Origin: Apostichopus japonicus
Taxonomy: Eukaryota; Echinodermata; Holothuroidea; Aspidochirotida; Stichopodidae
Direction: 5' to 3'
Length of the DNA: 64,000 nucleotides
Assembly (NCBI RefSeq): GCF_037975245.1
Contig: NC_092579.1
Location: forward strand, 27,825,666-27,889,665
A program made the translations under genes and the position numbers. Position 1 is the first letter of the stretch. Each line of letters starts with the position of its first letter. Of the stretch, positions 13,231 to 27,477 are shown one piece after another. Under the pieces are notes generated by a model that saw nothing but the letters and a program-made list of their open reading frames with translations, made no database searches and was not told where the DNA came from.

Positions 13231-15293
13231 AATAGCTAGGCGATAAGCTTAACTGAATGCGGAACATTGTTTTTAATCTCTCGAAATTAATGTTATGTTG
13301 TATTTTGATATTGCAAAGCTTTTAACAGTGATGCCGAATTTCGCAATGCCTCGAAAAACAGCCGTTTGGTTCCGGGTACCTCCATCATCTTCTATTGCAA
13401 TGCTCTAGTCCATTCCGTACAGGTTGTCTCATAGAATTGTGATAAAGTCTCCGTAAATTTTAGCTTTATTATGTCTATCTTTGACACAACTTTAACTACA
13501 CTGAATTACTCTATATACTGAAGGTGGCTCTTTTAAGTCACAATACTGGTAATGAAAGGCTAAAATTTTAAAATTAAAGCTTTTAGACATTTTATCTGCA
13601 TAGTGGGTGATTTCGACTGGGCTCGTCTGCAGCACTCGACTATAGACTCCACTGTGTTTATATATGCCTATATGCAATATATGGCGCAAATGGGTGCGCG
13701 AGTGGGTTGTCTGTTATATAGGTATTGTGTGATACGTCTAATGTCTCTCACGCACACCAGGCTTTTTCAGTAAATAAATAACATTTTTTCAGTACCATGC
13801 TATATACCAAATCAATCTATACCCTTTGTTTCATAATAATTTCAGGATGCTTACAATATATTCCTCTTGCATGAATCAAAACTACATATATACCCCTAGA
13901 CTTTTGTTAAAGTATATGATGTTCTGCCAATTGACACATTCATTCATATAGATCAATCGGGAAAACTGTACACCCAGATTATGAGATGTTTTGTATAAGG
14001 TCTGATTTGGTGGGGGGGGGGGGGAGGGTTAGTGTGTCACAGGACAGTCATGTTTATTGTTTTCTGTTCGTGTGAGTTCCTGAAAGTCTTTCACCAAACA
14101 AAACAAACAAAAGCAAAGCCGTATACTGTGTTCATATTTTTATTGGGGTGGGGAGGGGAGGGGTGGGTAGGCAGTATGTCGCTTACTAACCTGGTCCCAT
14201 TATGTTAATCAGAAGGTCAGTAAAATGAAATCTCTCTCTCTCTCTCTCTCTACTTGCCACCGTCGAAATAAATAGACGTATAAAGTATTGAAATATACCC
14301 TGAGGAATACGTTGAGCTACAATCAACCTGTAATTTCAACAGTGGACTATATACTAGTATAAAGTGGGTTGTTGTCTTCTAAATTTGAAATAACTATAAA
14401 ATCTTTGGAATAAATCAATTGTGAAATAAATATTGCTATTTTATCTTGATTCGACATGATCAAGTAACATATACGAAATAACTAGTAATTTCAATTAACC
14501 AGCGTCATAATTACATCAATAAAGGTAATGAAAACACAGATTGATATGTTGTTCATTCATGATGTTGTAAATTATTTGTCTAGGTATATACTTGCTCAAA
14601 TCAACTGAAAAACTTCCATAACGTTTACTTGTTATCAATATCGGTGTGATTCGTTTCTTACATATTTATGGCAGTTTTATTTCCATACTTTATTTCGAAT
14701 TCAATACACAACTTGAAATATACACAACTGTTTACATATATTATATGCTATTTCTATACAGTGATGATAATATTTTTATTAAAAATCATATAGGGTTACC
14801 AATAAATTACAGTAGAAAATTGTCGACACCAGTCTATTACTCGGAAGACAACAAATGGTGATATAGTATGATGTCTATAATGAAGATGTAAAATAAATGC
14901 TATTAATATTAAGAAAGTAATAACAAATATTAAAGATATTTCCTGAATTGAAAATCATGTCTAAATTTATACTGAGCCGTTGAGATAAAGTATATACTGT
15001 GGCATGAAACTCGACATCTTGAGAATATTAATTGGAAACTACAATCTATATGGGACAGGGCGTGTTGAAATACTTTTAACTAAACGTAATACTACATTTG
15101 CTACCAGTTTTCTTCAGTGACAATCAAGACATCTGTTTGTATATGATGAACTGATTAACAATATTAACAAACTTAATTAAAGTGAAGTGGCAAGGGGATT
15201 TCACAGTAATTATGTACACCAAGTATAGGCATATCTATATGTCAAGACTGGCAAAGAACGTTTTTCAATGCTGTGGTCGCGTCACGATATAGG

Positions 15294-15414
<121 letters not shown>

Positions 15415-18400
15415 GCTCAAAAACCTGTGGCGCCATGCATAATTACCCAAGACTGGTTTATCTATATGGGGCTGAACTTTCATGGACGGGGAAGAATCGA
15501 ACGAAGGATTTTATAAAGGAACTCCCATGTAGGGGATCTGGTGGTCCTTCCAAAATGAAAATTTAGACGTCAAATGGTGCACTCTGAGTCATGTTTCGAC
15601 AATAATAAATAAGATCTATGATTATAATGAAAGCTTGTGCTAATAAATGTTCTTGATTTTTTGCATGAGTTTGAAAAAGGGGTGTACGCCCATATCAGTG
15701 ACATTATTTTTCCTCGACTGAATGTAAAAAATCCCCCGATTGAACGGCATTTTACCTCTATTGACGATGGAAGGAATGGACACCACCCCCCCCCCCCTAC
15801 GGCGCTGTGGCTTACCCCAAAAAATTATTCTGGCAGTACCGGTAATACTTTTGCTTCTGCTAGCGATTTCTAAATTTAGTTTAGGCATGGGAAAATAAGG
15901 AAATTGTGATTTATATATGGCATTGGGTAGCAAAGTATAAACGGAAGGAAGGAAGGTTGCAACTCGATCATTTTGTTGTTCACAAGGGATCTGGTATTTA
16001 TCTTTCATTTCTGTCTGCATTATGACCATTTTTTTTTTTCAAACACGCTTTAAATCAGAAATTATAAGAATCTCTTACTAAAACCAGTGTCTTATGAGTA
16101 TATTTTGATTCGTGTAACTTAATCTAAACACAAATCATTGAGAACAGGCATTAATAACAAAATGTTAGAATTTTTTTCTTCAAATTTCATTGGACAAATT
16201 ATCAGTTCCCCTAGTTACACCGTCATTTAACCCCCTCCTCAACCACTCACACATCGATACTATTCCATCCTGAGGCAGTATGTTTCCTCATGGCATGCAG
16301 CACGCAATGTTCTTTGCTATTTCCTTGACGTAATGCATAGAACAACTCTCAGCTTTAAGCTTATTTCGAAGTTTTCAACGAAAGAGCTATCGTTATTACA
16401 TACACACGTTGTATTAATGCCGTTACACGGCATCCGTAGTGACATCGTCTTTTGAGCCAAATTTCCTTTTTCATCATGCCTTTAATCTGCTTTTTAAAGT
16501 TATCTTGAAGAATGTTCGTAATAATGATAACATCTTAAGACTTCTAAGTCGTGTTTCTGTTTCCTGTGTAATCGTCTCGCTGAGATATTAATGGATGAAT
16601 TTCCCGTACGTTTTCTCGGTAGGCCCCTCTGTTCAAGGTCAATGACCGACTATAACATTAGGTCCAAAATATTCGGATTCTGGTCCCCGTTTGCGAGTTT
16701 TGCAGCGACAAGTCTTCGCTACGTATCTACGGTGTCTTCTAAACGACATCATCATAAACAACATTTTAGAGCATCGATAAGCTCTTTGTTGTCATTTCTT
16801 ATTACTTTTCTACGATATAAGTGAAATACGGGAAAAGAACAAATGGCCGTCGTGAACTCCACAACCTAAACTCTCCTCCTATAGCAATCAATTTGTTTAA
16901 AAACAGTTGCAAAGTGTCATAGTACTTTTTTGTTTGAAAAAGGCATCAAATCATATATGTAGAGAATGCTGACAAAATTTTGTAATAAGACAGATTTTGG
17001 TGTTTAGGCTTGTGCTGAAAAATCAATGAATCTAAATTGTGCGAAAAAGTGTTTAGTATACTCCTCCTAGACCGTAAGTTTGATCACGTTCGAACTTGTT
17101 GGGTAGGTGCATGACCGTGTAAACTCGTACCTGTGTGATTGGTGACGTGATAGGTAAAAGGTCAAATACCCTAAAAAAAATGTTTTTAGCCATTTTCTGC
17201 TTGTCAGTATACTGGAACAAGTCATTAAACCGCAGGATATGTAGAAAATATTGGGACAAATTTTAAATATGTTAATCAGTCCGTATATCAATAGATGATA
17301 TCGTTATTAAAAGTATACATGGATTCTTTGATCAGTGGCCACTGCAAAGTAGACCACTGCAATGTGTGCACCCGTTGCATTTAGAACTATATATATACTT
17401 TATATATAGTCTAAATAGGCCCCAGAATGTACCTATAATGTATCTAAACTTCCTGTTTTTTGAGAAATTTACAATTTCCACCCCCCCCCCCCCCCGCCAC
17501 TTACCTTTGAAATCCTGTGCATGCCACTGACTAGGATTGTCATTATGAAGGTGGTCGCGTCTTCTTTTCATCACATAGGCCATGCCAGATGTAAATGGAG
17601 GTGCTTCCTATAGCCACTTTTTAGATACTTAGATACAAGTGCATTTGAATTCATGGACAGCTTGTAACGGTAAGTTTACCCCTCCATCATGAAATCAGGT
17701 TGCCGGATGCCACTGGAAACATGATTAAGCAATTGACATCTTGCTTATAAGAACAACCACCAGGTTGCCTACACGGCACGTCTCTACTATAATTAAAATG
17801 AGAGCAATACAATCATTTTAAAATGCAAAAGTTAGTAAAAAAAGCTCGGGCGTCGTGTGGAAATGCCTGGTCCACTTCACGGTATCAAAGATATTTGAAA
17901 GAAGGCTTCGCTTCATTACATTCCTCATAAACAAAATATAAACTTTCACGAATAACAGCAATCAGATCATGACACCGGGCTGTGGTTGGAGAGTGAGTTT
18001 ATTCTGACAAGTTAACTCGTATGTTTCCGAGTTGGTACCGTCAATATGTCTACCCTCTGCACAAGTTGCACAACGGTACGATTTTTTCACATCGTTGTGG
18101 CTTCATAGAGTAGTGTGTAACAACATCATTCAGCGGTAACGGAAGATACAACTACAAAATGGTATTAGGCATAAACTGCATTTCAGGAAGCATTGGTCAC
18201 TCTTGAGCATACGAGGCCACATGATCTATTGGAATTTTATGTTGTTTCTTCTTACATTTAAAGAATCGGCTGCGCCTGTATGTATAATCACGATTCCCGA
18301 CAGACCAGTACTACGCAGTGCACTGAAAGTTTTTTTTTTTACCCTTTTCGCCCCTCACAGAAATGTTACTCTTCCAAAGTTGTCAACCGTGGAGCGCTGT

Positions 18401-18463
18401 CCAGGCCAGTAACAAACATAAACACTTAAATGATCCAAAATCTTTACATTTTGACGCTTCATT

Positions 18464-21400
18464 ATGTTGGGAATAATTTCAAATGTTGATCATATCACCT
18501 TCGATATCGAATATGCTATCGAACAACAGATTGGAACCCAAACTCTCCCATTTCCTGGGATGGATAGTAAGTGAATGCAACCAAGTATTAAGATATACTA
18601 TCGTTGACTTATACATAATTATAACACTAGGCTAGCTTAGGCGAAGCATTAGTAGCCTAGGCTAGTTGAAGTTGTAACATGTTTGAACGTTGACATGTTA
18701 AGACTTAAAGGGTGTGAAGACTCGCGCAGAAAGTCCAGTTACAGAATTGTTAACAATTCATAATCATGGACGTTAAATATGAATGTAAGAGACTGACTCC
18801 GGTGAGCTTGCGGCTTTGATAAGCCAATGAGGCTTCTTCGGGAGTTCCTGCTTGCAGGAGGATCTAAATACATACATACAAAATTGAACATTAACTTGTT
18901 CAACTGAAACATATCTTTTCTGGAGTCTCCTCTCACATGGAGCTGTGACTGCATGATCTTAAGCTTTTTTTGTTCAAATCTGAAGTACACATTGTAGGAC
19001 TGTAGAAATAATGTACAATAGGCCGCAGAAATTGCTTTCCACACCAAAATATGCAACTATCATCATAAGTTTATGACTTATGAGCTAGGCGTACAGTACT
19101 ATATAAAGCTAGGGCCAATGCCATACTTTTCGACAAATGCTTTGTAACATGTTTGAACAAAGAAGCACACACACTTATAGCCAGTAGCCTAAGGATAAAC
19201 CTTATTTCATGTGCAGAACATTTTGTTATCATCATGTCATGTAACAAATAGGTTTAAGCCTACCAACCTATTTTGACATAGAGAAACCCTTAAGATAAAG
19301 TGAAAATTTAAGAATCTTCTATTGTACTGTACCTACAGACTAAACAATATGCACAATGCTTTCTTGAAGCTTCAGAATAACTTGATAAGTAGCTTCTGTT
19401 TTCACACTATTTCAATGATCATCGTTAAGTTAGATTACAAATTGTGAGTAAAGCTTCTCGTTGGCTGCAAAAAGATGCACTGTTACAGTAAAATAGCAGC
19501 TTTGTTTCAAGTGTAACTGTTAAACTGTAACTTTGTTTTAAGTAGTTAAACTGATAACTGCTTGTGTTACAGAATCAAATGCAGCAGTTTGCACGTTTTT
19601 CCAACACAATTCCTGTGCAAAGGGCTACATGTGTCCATTCCGGCATGTCAGAGGAGAAAAGCAGATTGTCTGTAAACATTGGCTGCGTGGTCTCTGTAAG
19701 AAAGGTGATGAATGCGAATTCCTCCACCAGTATGATATGACCAAAATGCCAGAGTGCTTTTTCTTTTCCAGATTTGGTAAGTATTTCTTCATAAAGTATC
19801 CATTCATATATATTCAGTAGACTGCAGTAGACCGTGAGGTGGTACATTAGACTCAAAATTGCCAAATAGTATTATAGAGAGTATCTTTAGTTATCTCCCT
19901 TTTGCTACAAACCCAAGACCCATAACGATGCAATCAGCTGTTAATTACTCAGATCACAGTTAATTCAGGTTCACTGTACTGTAGATAAAATTTCATTGGA
20001 ATGTGTTCAGACCAATAGGTCTTTGATTGTGTTAGTGCCAAGCTTTCTTAAGGTTTAGATCAAACATCTGTTGAGGCATCAATGCCAACAACAACAAAAA
20101 GTACCAATTTATTCTGTGTTTGCAGAAGACACTAGTAACACTATCAGCATTGTCGATTTTGTATTCTGATAGTTTAAGCCATCTCAATTATCTTGATACT
20201 ATTGATAGGGGTTCATTTTCTCACTTTCTTTGCAGGCATGTGTAACAACAAGGATTGCCCATTCCTTCACATTGATCCAGACTCCAAGATAAAGGATTGT
20301 CCTTGGTATGACAGGGGATTTTGCAAACATGGTAAGAGAACTCCTTTGACCAGAACTGCTTCATTTCCATAGCTTTTATGAAAGGATGATTTATTTTGTA
20401 ACCGTCATAGATTTGCAGAGTATTACATCATGTCCCTCACTAAATACAGGAATCAGGGTTCTATTCGTCTTCAAAAAGTTATTCTGAGACGCATACACAA
20501 TAGTGACACCGTGACAGTACCAAAATTAAGTTTGTCTGTATTTCCATGGTTGGAACATTTTTACAAAATTTACATGCACAATTGACAAAAGTTGAGTCAA
20601 AATATGATTATAATGACAATACATTACTATGCAGTGTTATTTTTTTTACTGAGCCACAGAAATATGAAGTGATGGAGCTGTTTCAGCAATTTTAAGAACA
20701 ATATATAGTAAATTACTGTAGTAAAATACAGTTCTGAGTCTTTATATTGTTAATGCATAAAACTTGCTATGTCATTGAATTTTGGTAATCAATCCATTAA
20801 TGATAATTTAAAGCAGCTTTTTCCAGTTGATCAACCATTTTACAAAACCTAGTATAATACTCTAAGCCATCACCTAGATATCTGTAATGAAATGAAGTAA
20901 ATGACTGAGTATTTAACAACTGATTTGATGACACCCCAAATATTGCCTAGACACATTTTTCCAGGTAGTATAAAATGTTAAGAGCAACTTGGAAAATGTT
21001 AATGTTCAAATTCCACTTCATAATTTGAAATGAAACTCTTGACTTGTCCAGTAATGACCAATTTGTTATGCTGTTTTAGATATCAAATAGCATCAAATCT
21101 TTTTTTTATCAAGATCAAGACACGTCTGCTTTAATTAATGATCAAAAAAATTATAAATTTCATCACATGAAATCAGCAGTTACAGAACTGAGAATAAATG
21201 TGGTTCTGACAATTAATTTTTATGTATAATAATAATGTCTATAGTCATTTGTAGTTTAATCATGTCTTCAAAATGCTTTCATATGTTTCCTTTCTCTGGT
21301 AGGTCCTACTTGTAAAAATAGGCATGTCCGGAGGGTGATGTGTCAGAATTACCTGAATGGTTTTTGTTTAGATGGTCCACAGTGTAAATTCCAACAGTAA

Positions 21401-23902
21401 GTCATAATTTGCCTCTTATAGATCACAGCCACACCTGTGCTTCTTCCATTTAGCATCATGATTAAACCTCAAGTAGCTGGTTGTGAATACATTGCTTTAT
21501 TCCATGTTCTCTCCAATGCTTACTTGAGCACTGTTCTCCTCGAGCAAGACTTCAAAATGATTTTCTGGTGACAAACAATGTGAAACATATATTAAAAAGT
21601 AAAAATATTCCTCACTGTCAGGTGGCACTACCGTCTCAATCTCTTGCCCATGACTCGAGATATCGTTGATTGAATGTAATATGGCTATTAAAACCTTCAA
21701 CTACTATACCAGGAAATTTGATGATAGTAGGGGGTGTGTGATGTCATCTGGGCAAATACTCTTCAAAAGCTCTACTTTGGCTATTTAATATAATCTTCTT
21801 GTTGATTTATTCTCGAAACCTGATATATTTGGAATGTTTGCTTAGCTGTCAAAGTTCTTTGTACTTAGAATATCATAGAGAGAGAGAAAAAAAAACTGCT
21901 TCTTTACTGCGAAAGGTCTGTGTAGGGAAATAGATAAATGTAAGAGGGTTTTTGATCCTAACATATTCAGAACACCAGACAGTCTATATTCTATACACTC
22001 AGAATTTCATCAAAATGTAGCCCTTTTGTAGAAATATTCTTTTACTTTGAGGATAAAAGATTGACAAAAAATTAAACAGAAAACAAAGACATTTTCAGCT
22101 GAACTGCACTCATGACATCAGACATTCTGCTGATGCCAGATTCCTAATTTATAAAATGTCACCAAATTTGAAAACTTGATATCTTCAGGATACAACGATG
22201 CATGCACAATTGATGGTATGCTCTGTACTGAGGTAGAAGTTTAGAAAAATATTTAGAAAATAATTACTTTCACAGAGCACTCATCATCACTTATCGCTAA
22301 CTGTTGTCCATTGTTCTAAGACAATATTTGAGACAGAAAACAAGATAAAATGTGTACTCAAAGTTCTTCCTTTTTATTTCTTTGTATGCAGTCCAAAGTT
22401 TGACATGAATTTACCCTCATCAGTGGATTACAAAGAAATATTGAAGAAGCTGATTTGTCATTATTGCGGGCAGCCAGGTCATAAAGTGATGCAGTGTCCG
22501 TCAAACCCAAATGCAGACCACAAAGCACCGCCAGCTAAGGTTTGTAAGATTGTAGATATATGGAAATGGGGGAGAATTAAATGTTTCTGTTTGTTTAAAG
22601 ACACTTAAGCAAATTCTTGAGGCTGTTTGTTACTAAATTGGAGTTCATTAGCTGAACACTTATCAACTTTTTGTAACTTTTTTTTGACATTTGACATTTG
22701 ATCAATTACAGTATGTGGTATTTTATTATTTATTATTTATGTGAAAATATTGTCTTTTTGATAACAAATCATTATTGACTCACTCGCTATCCTTCTTTTT
22801 TGTGTCAAAGTGTAGGAGGGTGTCTTACATTTGTTGAATCAATGAATTTATATTGAGAAAAATAGAAGGCTAGTTTACCTGATGACAGAATTTATGATAT
22901 GTTAAAGACTAACAAAGTAGCAGAACATTTTAAAGGCAAGTCAGACTTCTTTACCTGTTTTGGATTCGATGTTAATTCACACTTCAAACATCATAAAGTG
23001 TCCTGATGTATCCTTTCACATAAACCTATCCCATCAATGCAAACGTAGACAATTTTATTTACAAAATAAATTGAATCGCAGCATCCATCTAGACTGGAGA
23101 TGTCTGACACCTTGGACAATGTGTTTGCAAACTGCAGATTAACTTTGCAAAACCCAGTCATAACGATGAATTTGTTGTTTGACTCGCAGGGTATCCAGGT
23201 ATTAGGTGCCAAGGACACCAATATCAAAGGAACTACCTATCGAGCCGGAATACCAAACACTCCGTACGGCCAACACGACGAGCACAAACATCAAATGAAA
23301 CCTTACCACCCAAGGAACATGGACCACATCAAATGCTACAGAGTAAGGAACCTCTTCGTTGTGAGTGGTGTAAAGTAGACCAGATGTGTGATGAGTCTGT
23401 AGTTATATTCTATCAATGATAATCAGTGCAAATACACTATGATTGGAATTATAGTCACAAATTTGTTTCATAGCTGACCCTATTACCACTAGGGAAAAGA
23501 TAAGACTTTCATTTATGCCAAGTGACTGGGCAGTAACAATGACAGAGTGATATGAATTCATTCACTCACCAGTTCCTCATCTCAACATGTGGGAGGGTGG
23601 GGGGGGGGGGTGCGATGGGATGGGTATCATGGGGTCGTATCTCTGTATGTCTAAGAAGTCATCCACGGTTATGGTTACAAATTTTCCAAATGGGAGCTTG
23701 TCTATGGTGTATCCCTACTAGTACTGGGTACCTTAGAAATATTACAGAAAGCACCATGAGCTCTTTGTGTAACACAATATGCGTATTTCATTGTTTTTAT
23801 TTGCTTCTTTTGCAGTGTGGCAAGAATGGACATATAGCATCTCATTGTCAGGCAGAAGATAAACCATCTTCACATCTTCTGAGCAGCAACTTCCCTAGTT
23901 AA
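18464..23902 (+). CDS. CPSF4: CPSF4 / CPSF30, cleavage and polyadenylation specificity factor subunit 4
   Basis: Seven coding exons: 18464-18566, 19573-19776, 20236-20331, 21303-21396, 22392-22539, 23190-23342 and 23816-23902 (TAA). All introns are GT-AG and all phases agree, giving 294 aa. The N-terminus MLGIISNVDHITFD resembles the conserved CPSF30 start. Five CCCH zinc fingers follow: C41-C49-C55-H59, C68-C76-C82-H86, C96-C105-C110-H114, C124-C132-C138-H142 and C148-C156-C162-H166. Two CCHC knuckles then occur at C188-C201 and C264-C277. CPSF30 is the nuclear CPSF subunit whose CCCH fingers contact the AAUAAA signal. Two knuckles match the fly Clipper layout, whereas the vertebrate protein has one. 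A possible poly(A) signal AATAAA lies at 25081. The start codon is set by N-terminal homology. Confidence 0.95.
18709..18733 (+). mobile_element. Fragment of the TTAA-flanked MITE
   Basis: TTAA followed by AGGGTGTGAAGACTCGCGC, identical to the family's GGGTGTGAAG end, then unrelated sequence. No second end was found nearby, so this is a truncated copy. It lies in intron 1 of CPSF4. Confidence 0.75.
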
Positions 23903-25883
23903 GAATCTTACAGCAAACTTCATCATCAAACTCTTTGTACCCAACAATTATCCTTGATGAAAATTGCAGCTATCTTCATCATCAAACTAGTCACTAGTGC
24001 CCCCTCTTTGTACAAAAACAGTGTACTCTTTTTAAACATGTAGAAGAATCACACAGCTAATTTCATCAGCAGAGTACATGCATGGAGATACAGCTCTGTT
24101 TAGAAAAGCCAGTGGAATCTCCACCCACCATTCAGATCAGTCCTGAGAGTAACCTTCTTATTAAACCAACGGAATATATCAGGAGGGTCAGACTGCTGCA
24201 CACACTGCTACCCACGCAGTGATCCCATCTCAATGGGGTCTTGAAGCAAGCAACTTGAATGAAAAACAACCACCCTTGAATGAAAAACAAGCACCCTCTG
24301 CAACAAGGAAATGCATGCCTTAAGCAACTCGGACCCAGCAGTGCGCCGGTATTCGGGTAGCCCCAATCCTCCTCTGATAGACTTTAAAGACAAGCAAGAT
24401 AAAAATGACAACGACTGTCAATCACTGAGAAAGGGGAATGTAATTCCTCAAGATAGATGGTGGATATTAGTTTGATGAATGTGAAAGGCTCATCTTAAAG
24501 GTTGAGATGGAAAGAATTTGGTGATGACATTTAGATACTGTACAGTTACTAGGATTAAACATGGACTTGTGCATGTACCAAGTTTGGATTTTCAATGTCT
24601 GACAATTTACCAGAATACATTAGAAAATACAAGGGGAACAAAAGAGTTGACTTGTGATTTTATATAATAGGCAACCCATCATGTGATACAGAAGATACCA
24701 GGCCACATCCATCAAGGGGTCTCCATGGAGCCAGAGACCCTCGTCTGAAATTTTTCAGCACTACAATTTAGCTGCTTTTGCTCAAAGCAAGCTATATAGT
24801 GTGAAAATTAAAGATGCTTTGCATGATGGAGTCGTGGACATTCCTTGCTTTTGACCTGTTTCTCTTATACACACCTTTTTGGTAGTAATTTCTATCGATA
24901 CTCGTCTCCGGACCCCCTCTTTGGAGAAATGCTGGATCCACCCCTGATTATGAATCTGGGCAGGACCAGCAGCTTTTCTTGCTCTGACTGGATGCACATT
25001 TTATGGAATTAAAATATAACAATGCTAATATCACTGTATTTATTTAGCATGGATTATCAAAGATACCCTTTCAAATAAGGAATAAAAAGTTGCAAAAATA
25101 AAAATATCTGCATGATTCATTGTTCCTTAGCAACACAAGTCTCCTTGTCATCTTTGCACGTAACATGATAGTACTGACCGCCGTAAGACTCTGACAGTAG
25201 ATGTTCGAATAGTAGTGAGGGTCTATGCATTTCTGACACAGATTTCTCAATTTTGGAGGCCTGTTATAAGTGGCGTTCTTTTGTCTACAAAATCTTATCG
25301 CTTCGAAACTGACAAAGGGTTAAATAATATGTTAGTATCACCTGGAAGCATATCAGGTTTCTGCAACAGAACTTTTGGAATTGTATTGTCCAAATGGCAA
25401 GCATTTTATTGAGTTCTCGGTTACATAAATGTAAATATTTAGTTTGTACAGAACAGATTTCCTTTAAATTGTTTATGTGAAAGGGATTTGACTGTGGCAG
25501 CCATATCTTGGGGAAGGCTTCCCAATCTCTTTATCTTGCTTCTCTCATAATCTGCATGGTGTTTTGAAGCGAACAATTGCTTCAATTCAGGGACTCACGG
25601 AAATCTCACTAAAAGTACTGATTCTCTCAAGTTTTATGGCATATCTCAACCATTTTACAAAATTTGACGCAACTGGAAACATTCACAGGCTTTCGTAGCT
25701 GGATAGTTCCTATGGGAAAACCTTCCTAGTCATTTTACTTTGGAATATTGGCATCTTAAGCTGTTTTGTCAATACAAATGTTGTGTTTATTTTGTTAAAA
25801 AATCACAAATAAATGGACTAAGAGAAACAGTGAATAAGTTGTCTTTTTATTACCGTGTGTGAAATTATTCCAAATACAATGTA

Positions 25884-26525
25884 AATCTACAATCATGTGA
25901 GATTAAAATGTTGACAAATTTGATTTGCTTTCTTTGACTCGTTTTTCATTCTACAGCATTAAATGTGAAAATCTCTGGAGCACCACACTTGTAAAACTGT
26001 TAGAAATGGCATTTTTTCCTATGTGAAAGGAGAGTTGTAATGTGGAAGTCTACATAAATAATGGCAAGGAGGGGGTGAATGGGGGGGGGGGGGCACTAGA
26101 GGGGATTCCTATTTATTGTCCACTGAATTGCAAGTTTTCTTTAAGGCATTGAAGACTCGCCCAAAACGCGTGCAGCCATCTGAAATAGTTAACTTTCTGT
26201 TGCTTGCAAGTGACGTTTTGTTTGTGTCGCTACAAAATGCAGACAGTATAGTAATGACACGTGATACCTTGTTATCTTTAGCTGGACCTGAGTTTTCCAT
26301 CGCTGTATTGTTTGTACACTGTGCTGTGGGTATTGACCGCAGCTGTATGTACTGACCATACACTAGTGTCTAATTACCGATGGTAGCAAGCTGTGTGTGT
26401 GTATTTTCTGGGATCGATGGTGGTGTCTAACACTTCTGTTACACCTCATTCAAAACTAGGTCAGATTACCGGCATTAGACGTTTCTTTTTGCGCGAGTCT
26501 TCACACCCTTAAAACCATCACATTT
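25884..26525 (+). repeat. Dispersed repeat copy A (MITE-filled)
   Basis: Sequence from about 25884 to 26144, resuming at 26509-26525, matches 30447-30738 closely (shared pieces such as ATCATGTGAGATTAAAATG, AGCACCACACTTGTAAAACT and GTCCACTGAATTGCAAG). It is split by the MITE at 26145-26508. Function unknown; probably an interspersed repeat. Confidence 0.8.
26145..26508 (+). mobile_element. TTAA-flanked MITE, copy 2
   Basis: 364 bp, from GGCATTGAAGACTCGC to GCGCGAGTCTTCACACCC, flanked by TTAA at 26141-26144 and 26509-26512. The related sequence at 30716-30740 has a single TTAA at the same place and no element, so insertion duplicated exactly TTAA. That target choice is the hallmark of the piggyBac superfamily, although the inward-reading termini (GGC/GGG) are not the usual piggyBac CCC. 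Confidence 0.92.
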
Positions 26526-27477
26526 AATTCAAACTTGTGAATTGAATCTATACCTTTGCATTGCTTTTAAGCCCTAACAAATTCCACAGCATTGTTCAAT
26601 ATGACATTCTCTAGAATGAGGAATTTGAAAGAAAACACAGAAAACAGTATCAGAATAACATTAAAGATATTAAGAAGAGACAAAAGTGAAAGACAAATAT
26701 CTTGGAAATGCAATTTCTCTCATGAGACAGATTTATAATTAAGTTAAAATGAAATCTTCAGAGGCAGGAATTGTAAAGTGTTCCCCATAGGGACATGCTG
26801 GCCTGGAGAGTGGTTAGTCCATGGCCTAGGCATGTAGCTTATGTTGCTAACATCATTGCAATGCCCTTAAATAATAACACAGACTAACAGACCAATCTGT
26901 CTAATGTAACTGCAGGTTAGTTTGACAGTCAAAGCATGCCATTATTCTTCCGTCTCAGAAAAGACTCAATTAGAGTATGAGGCTCTTTGTCTCTATGAGT
27001 TGAATGACCTATCAACATTCTACCATCAAGGTCCAATTTTTCCAAAATTCATCATCAAAGGTCTGTCCTCCAACTATTGGCATCTAGAGACATAAAGGAA
27101 TGATGTCAAGTTCAGAATATGTAAAACAGAGCCAAGTTTAATCTTTGTTGACCTCAACTGCCTTCTGATCCTTCCCAAAACAAGTAAATTCTTGTATCAG
27201 TTGTCCCTGTGTGGCATCAACAGAGAGAGCAATTAACTATAAAGTCAATTATAGATACAAAATAACAAAATGTATTTTTTACGATGCTGAAAGTTAGAAC
27301 AACAAGGTTCCTTTGCTTCATTAATTCTCTTAAAACACGAGACCTCAGTATCCAATCCACTTCAGCCGGGGCGAATCCACTTATCCACGACCACTTCTGA
27401 TGTCCACTTCAAAGCTCTGAAATATATTATCTTATAATTGCATGGTTTGAGTTGGATGCTGGTAATCGGCCATATTT

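Larger units (their letters stand above)
23903..27477. other. Intergenic region between CPSF4 and RPP21
   Basis: Holds the CPSF4 3' UTR (possible poly(A) signals at 25081 and about 25809), a poly-G tract near 26083, one copy of a dispersed segment from about 25884 that is interrupted by a MITE at 26145-26508, and otherwise AT-rich sequence. No additional exon was recognised. Confidence 0.55.

Noticed and set aside
15640-16029. 129-codon minus-strand frame
   Set aside because: Low-complexity Arg/Gly stretch from a poly-C tract, no recognisable domain, no splice signals.
23552-23902. 116-codon frame as an independent gene
   Set aside because: It is the last CPSF4 exon extended upstream into its intron through a poly-G tract.
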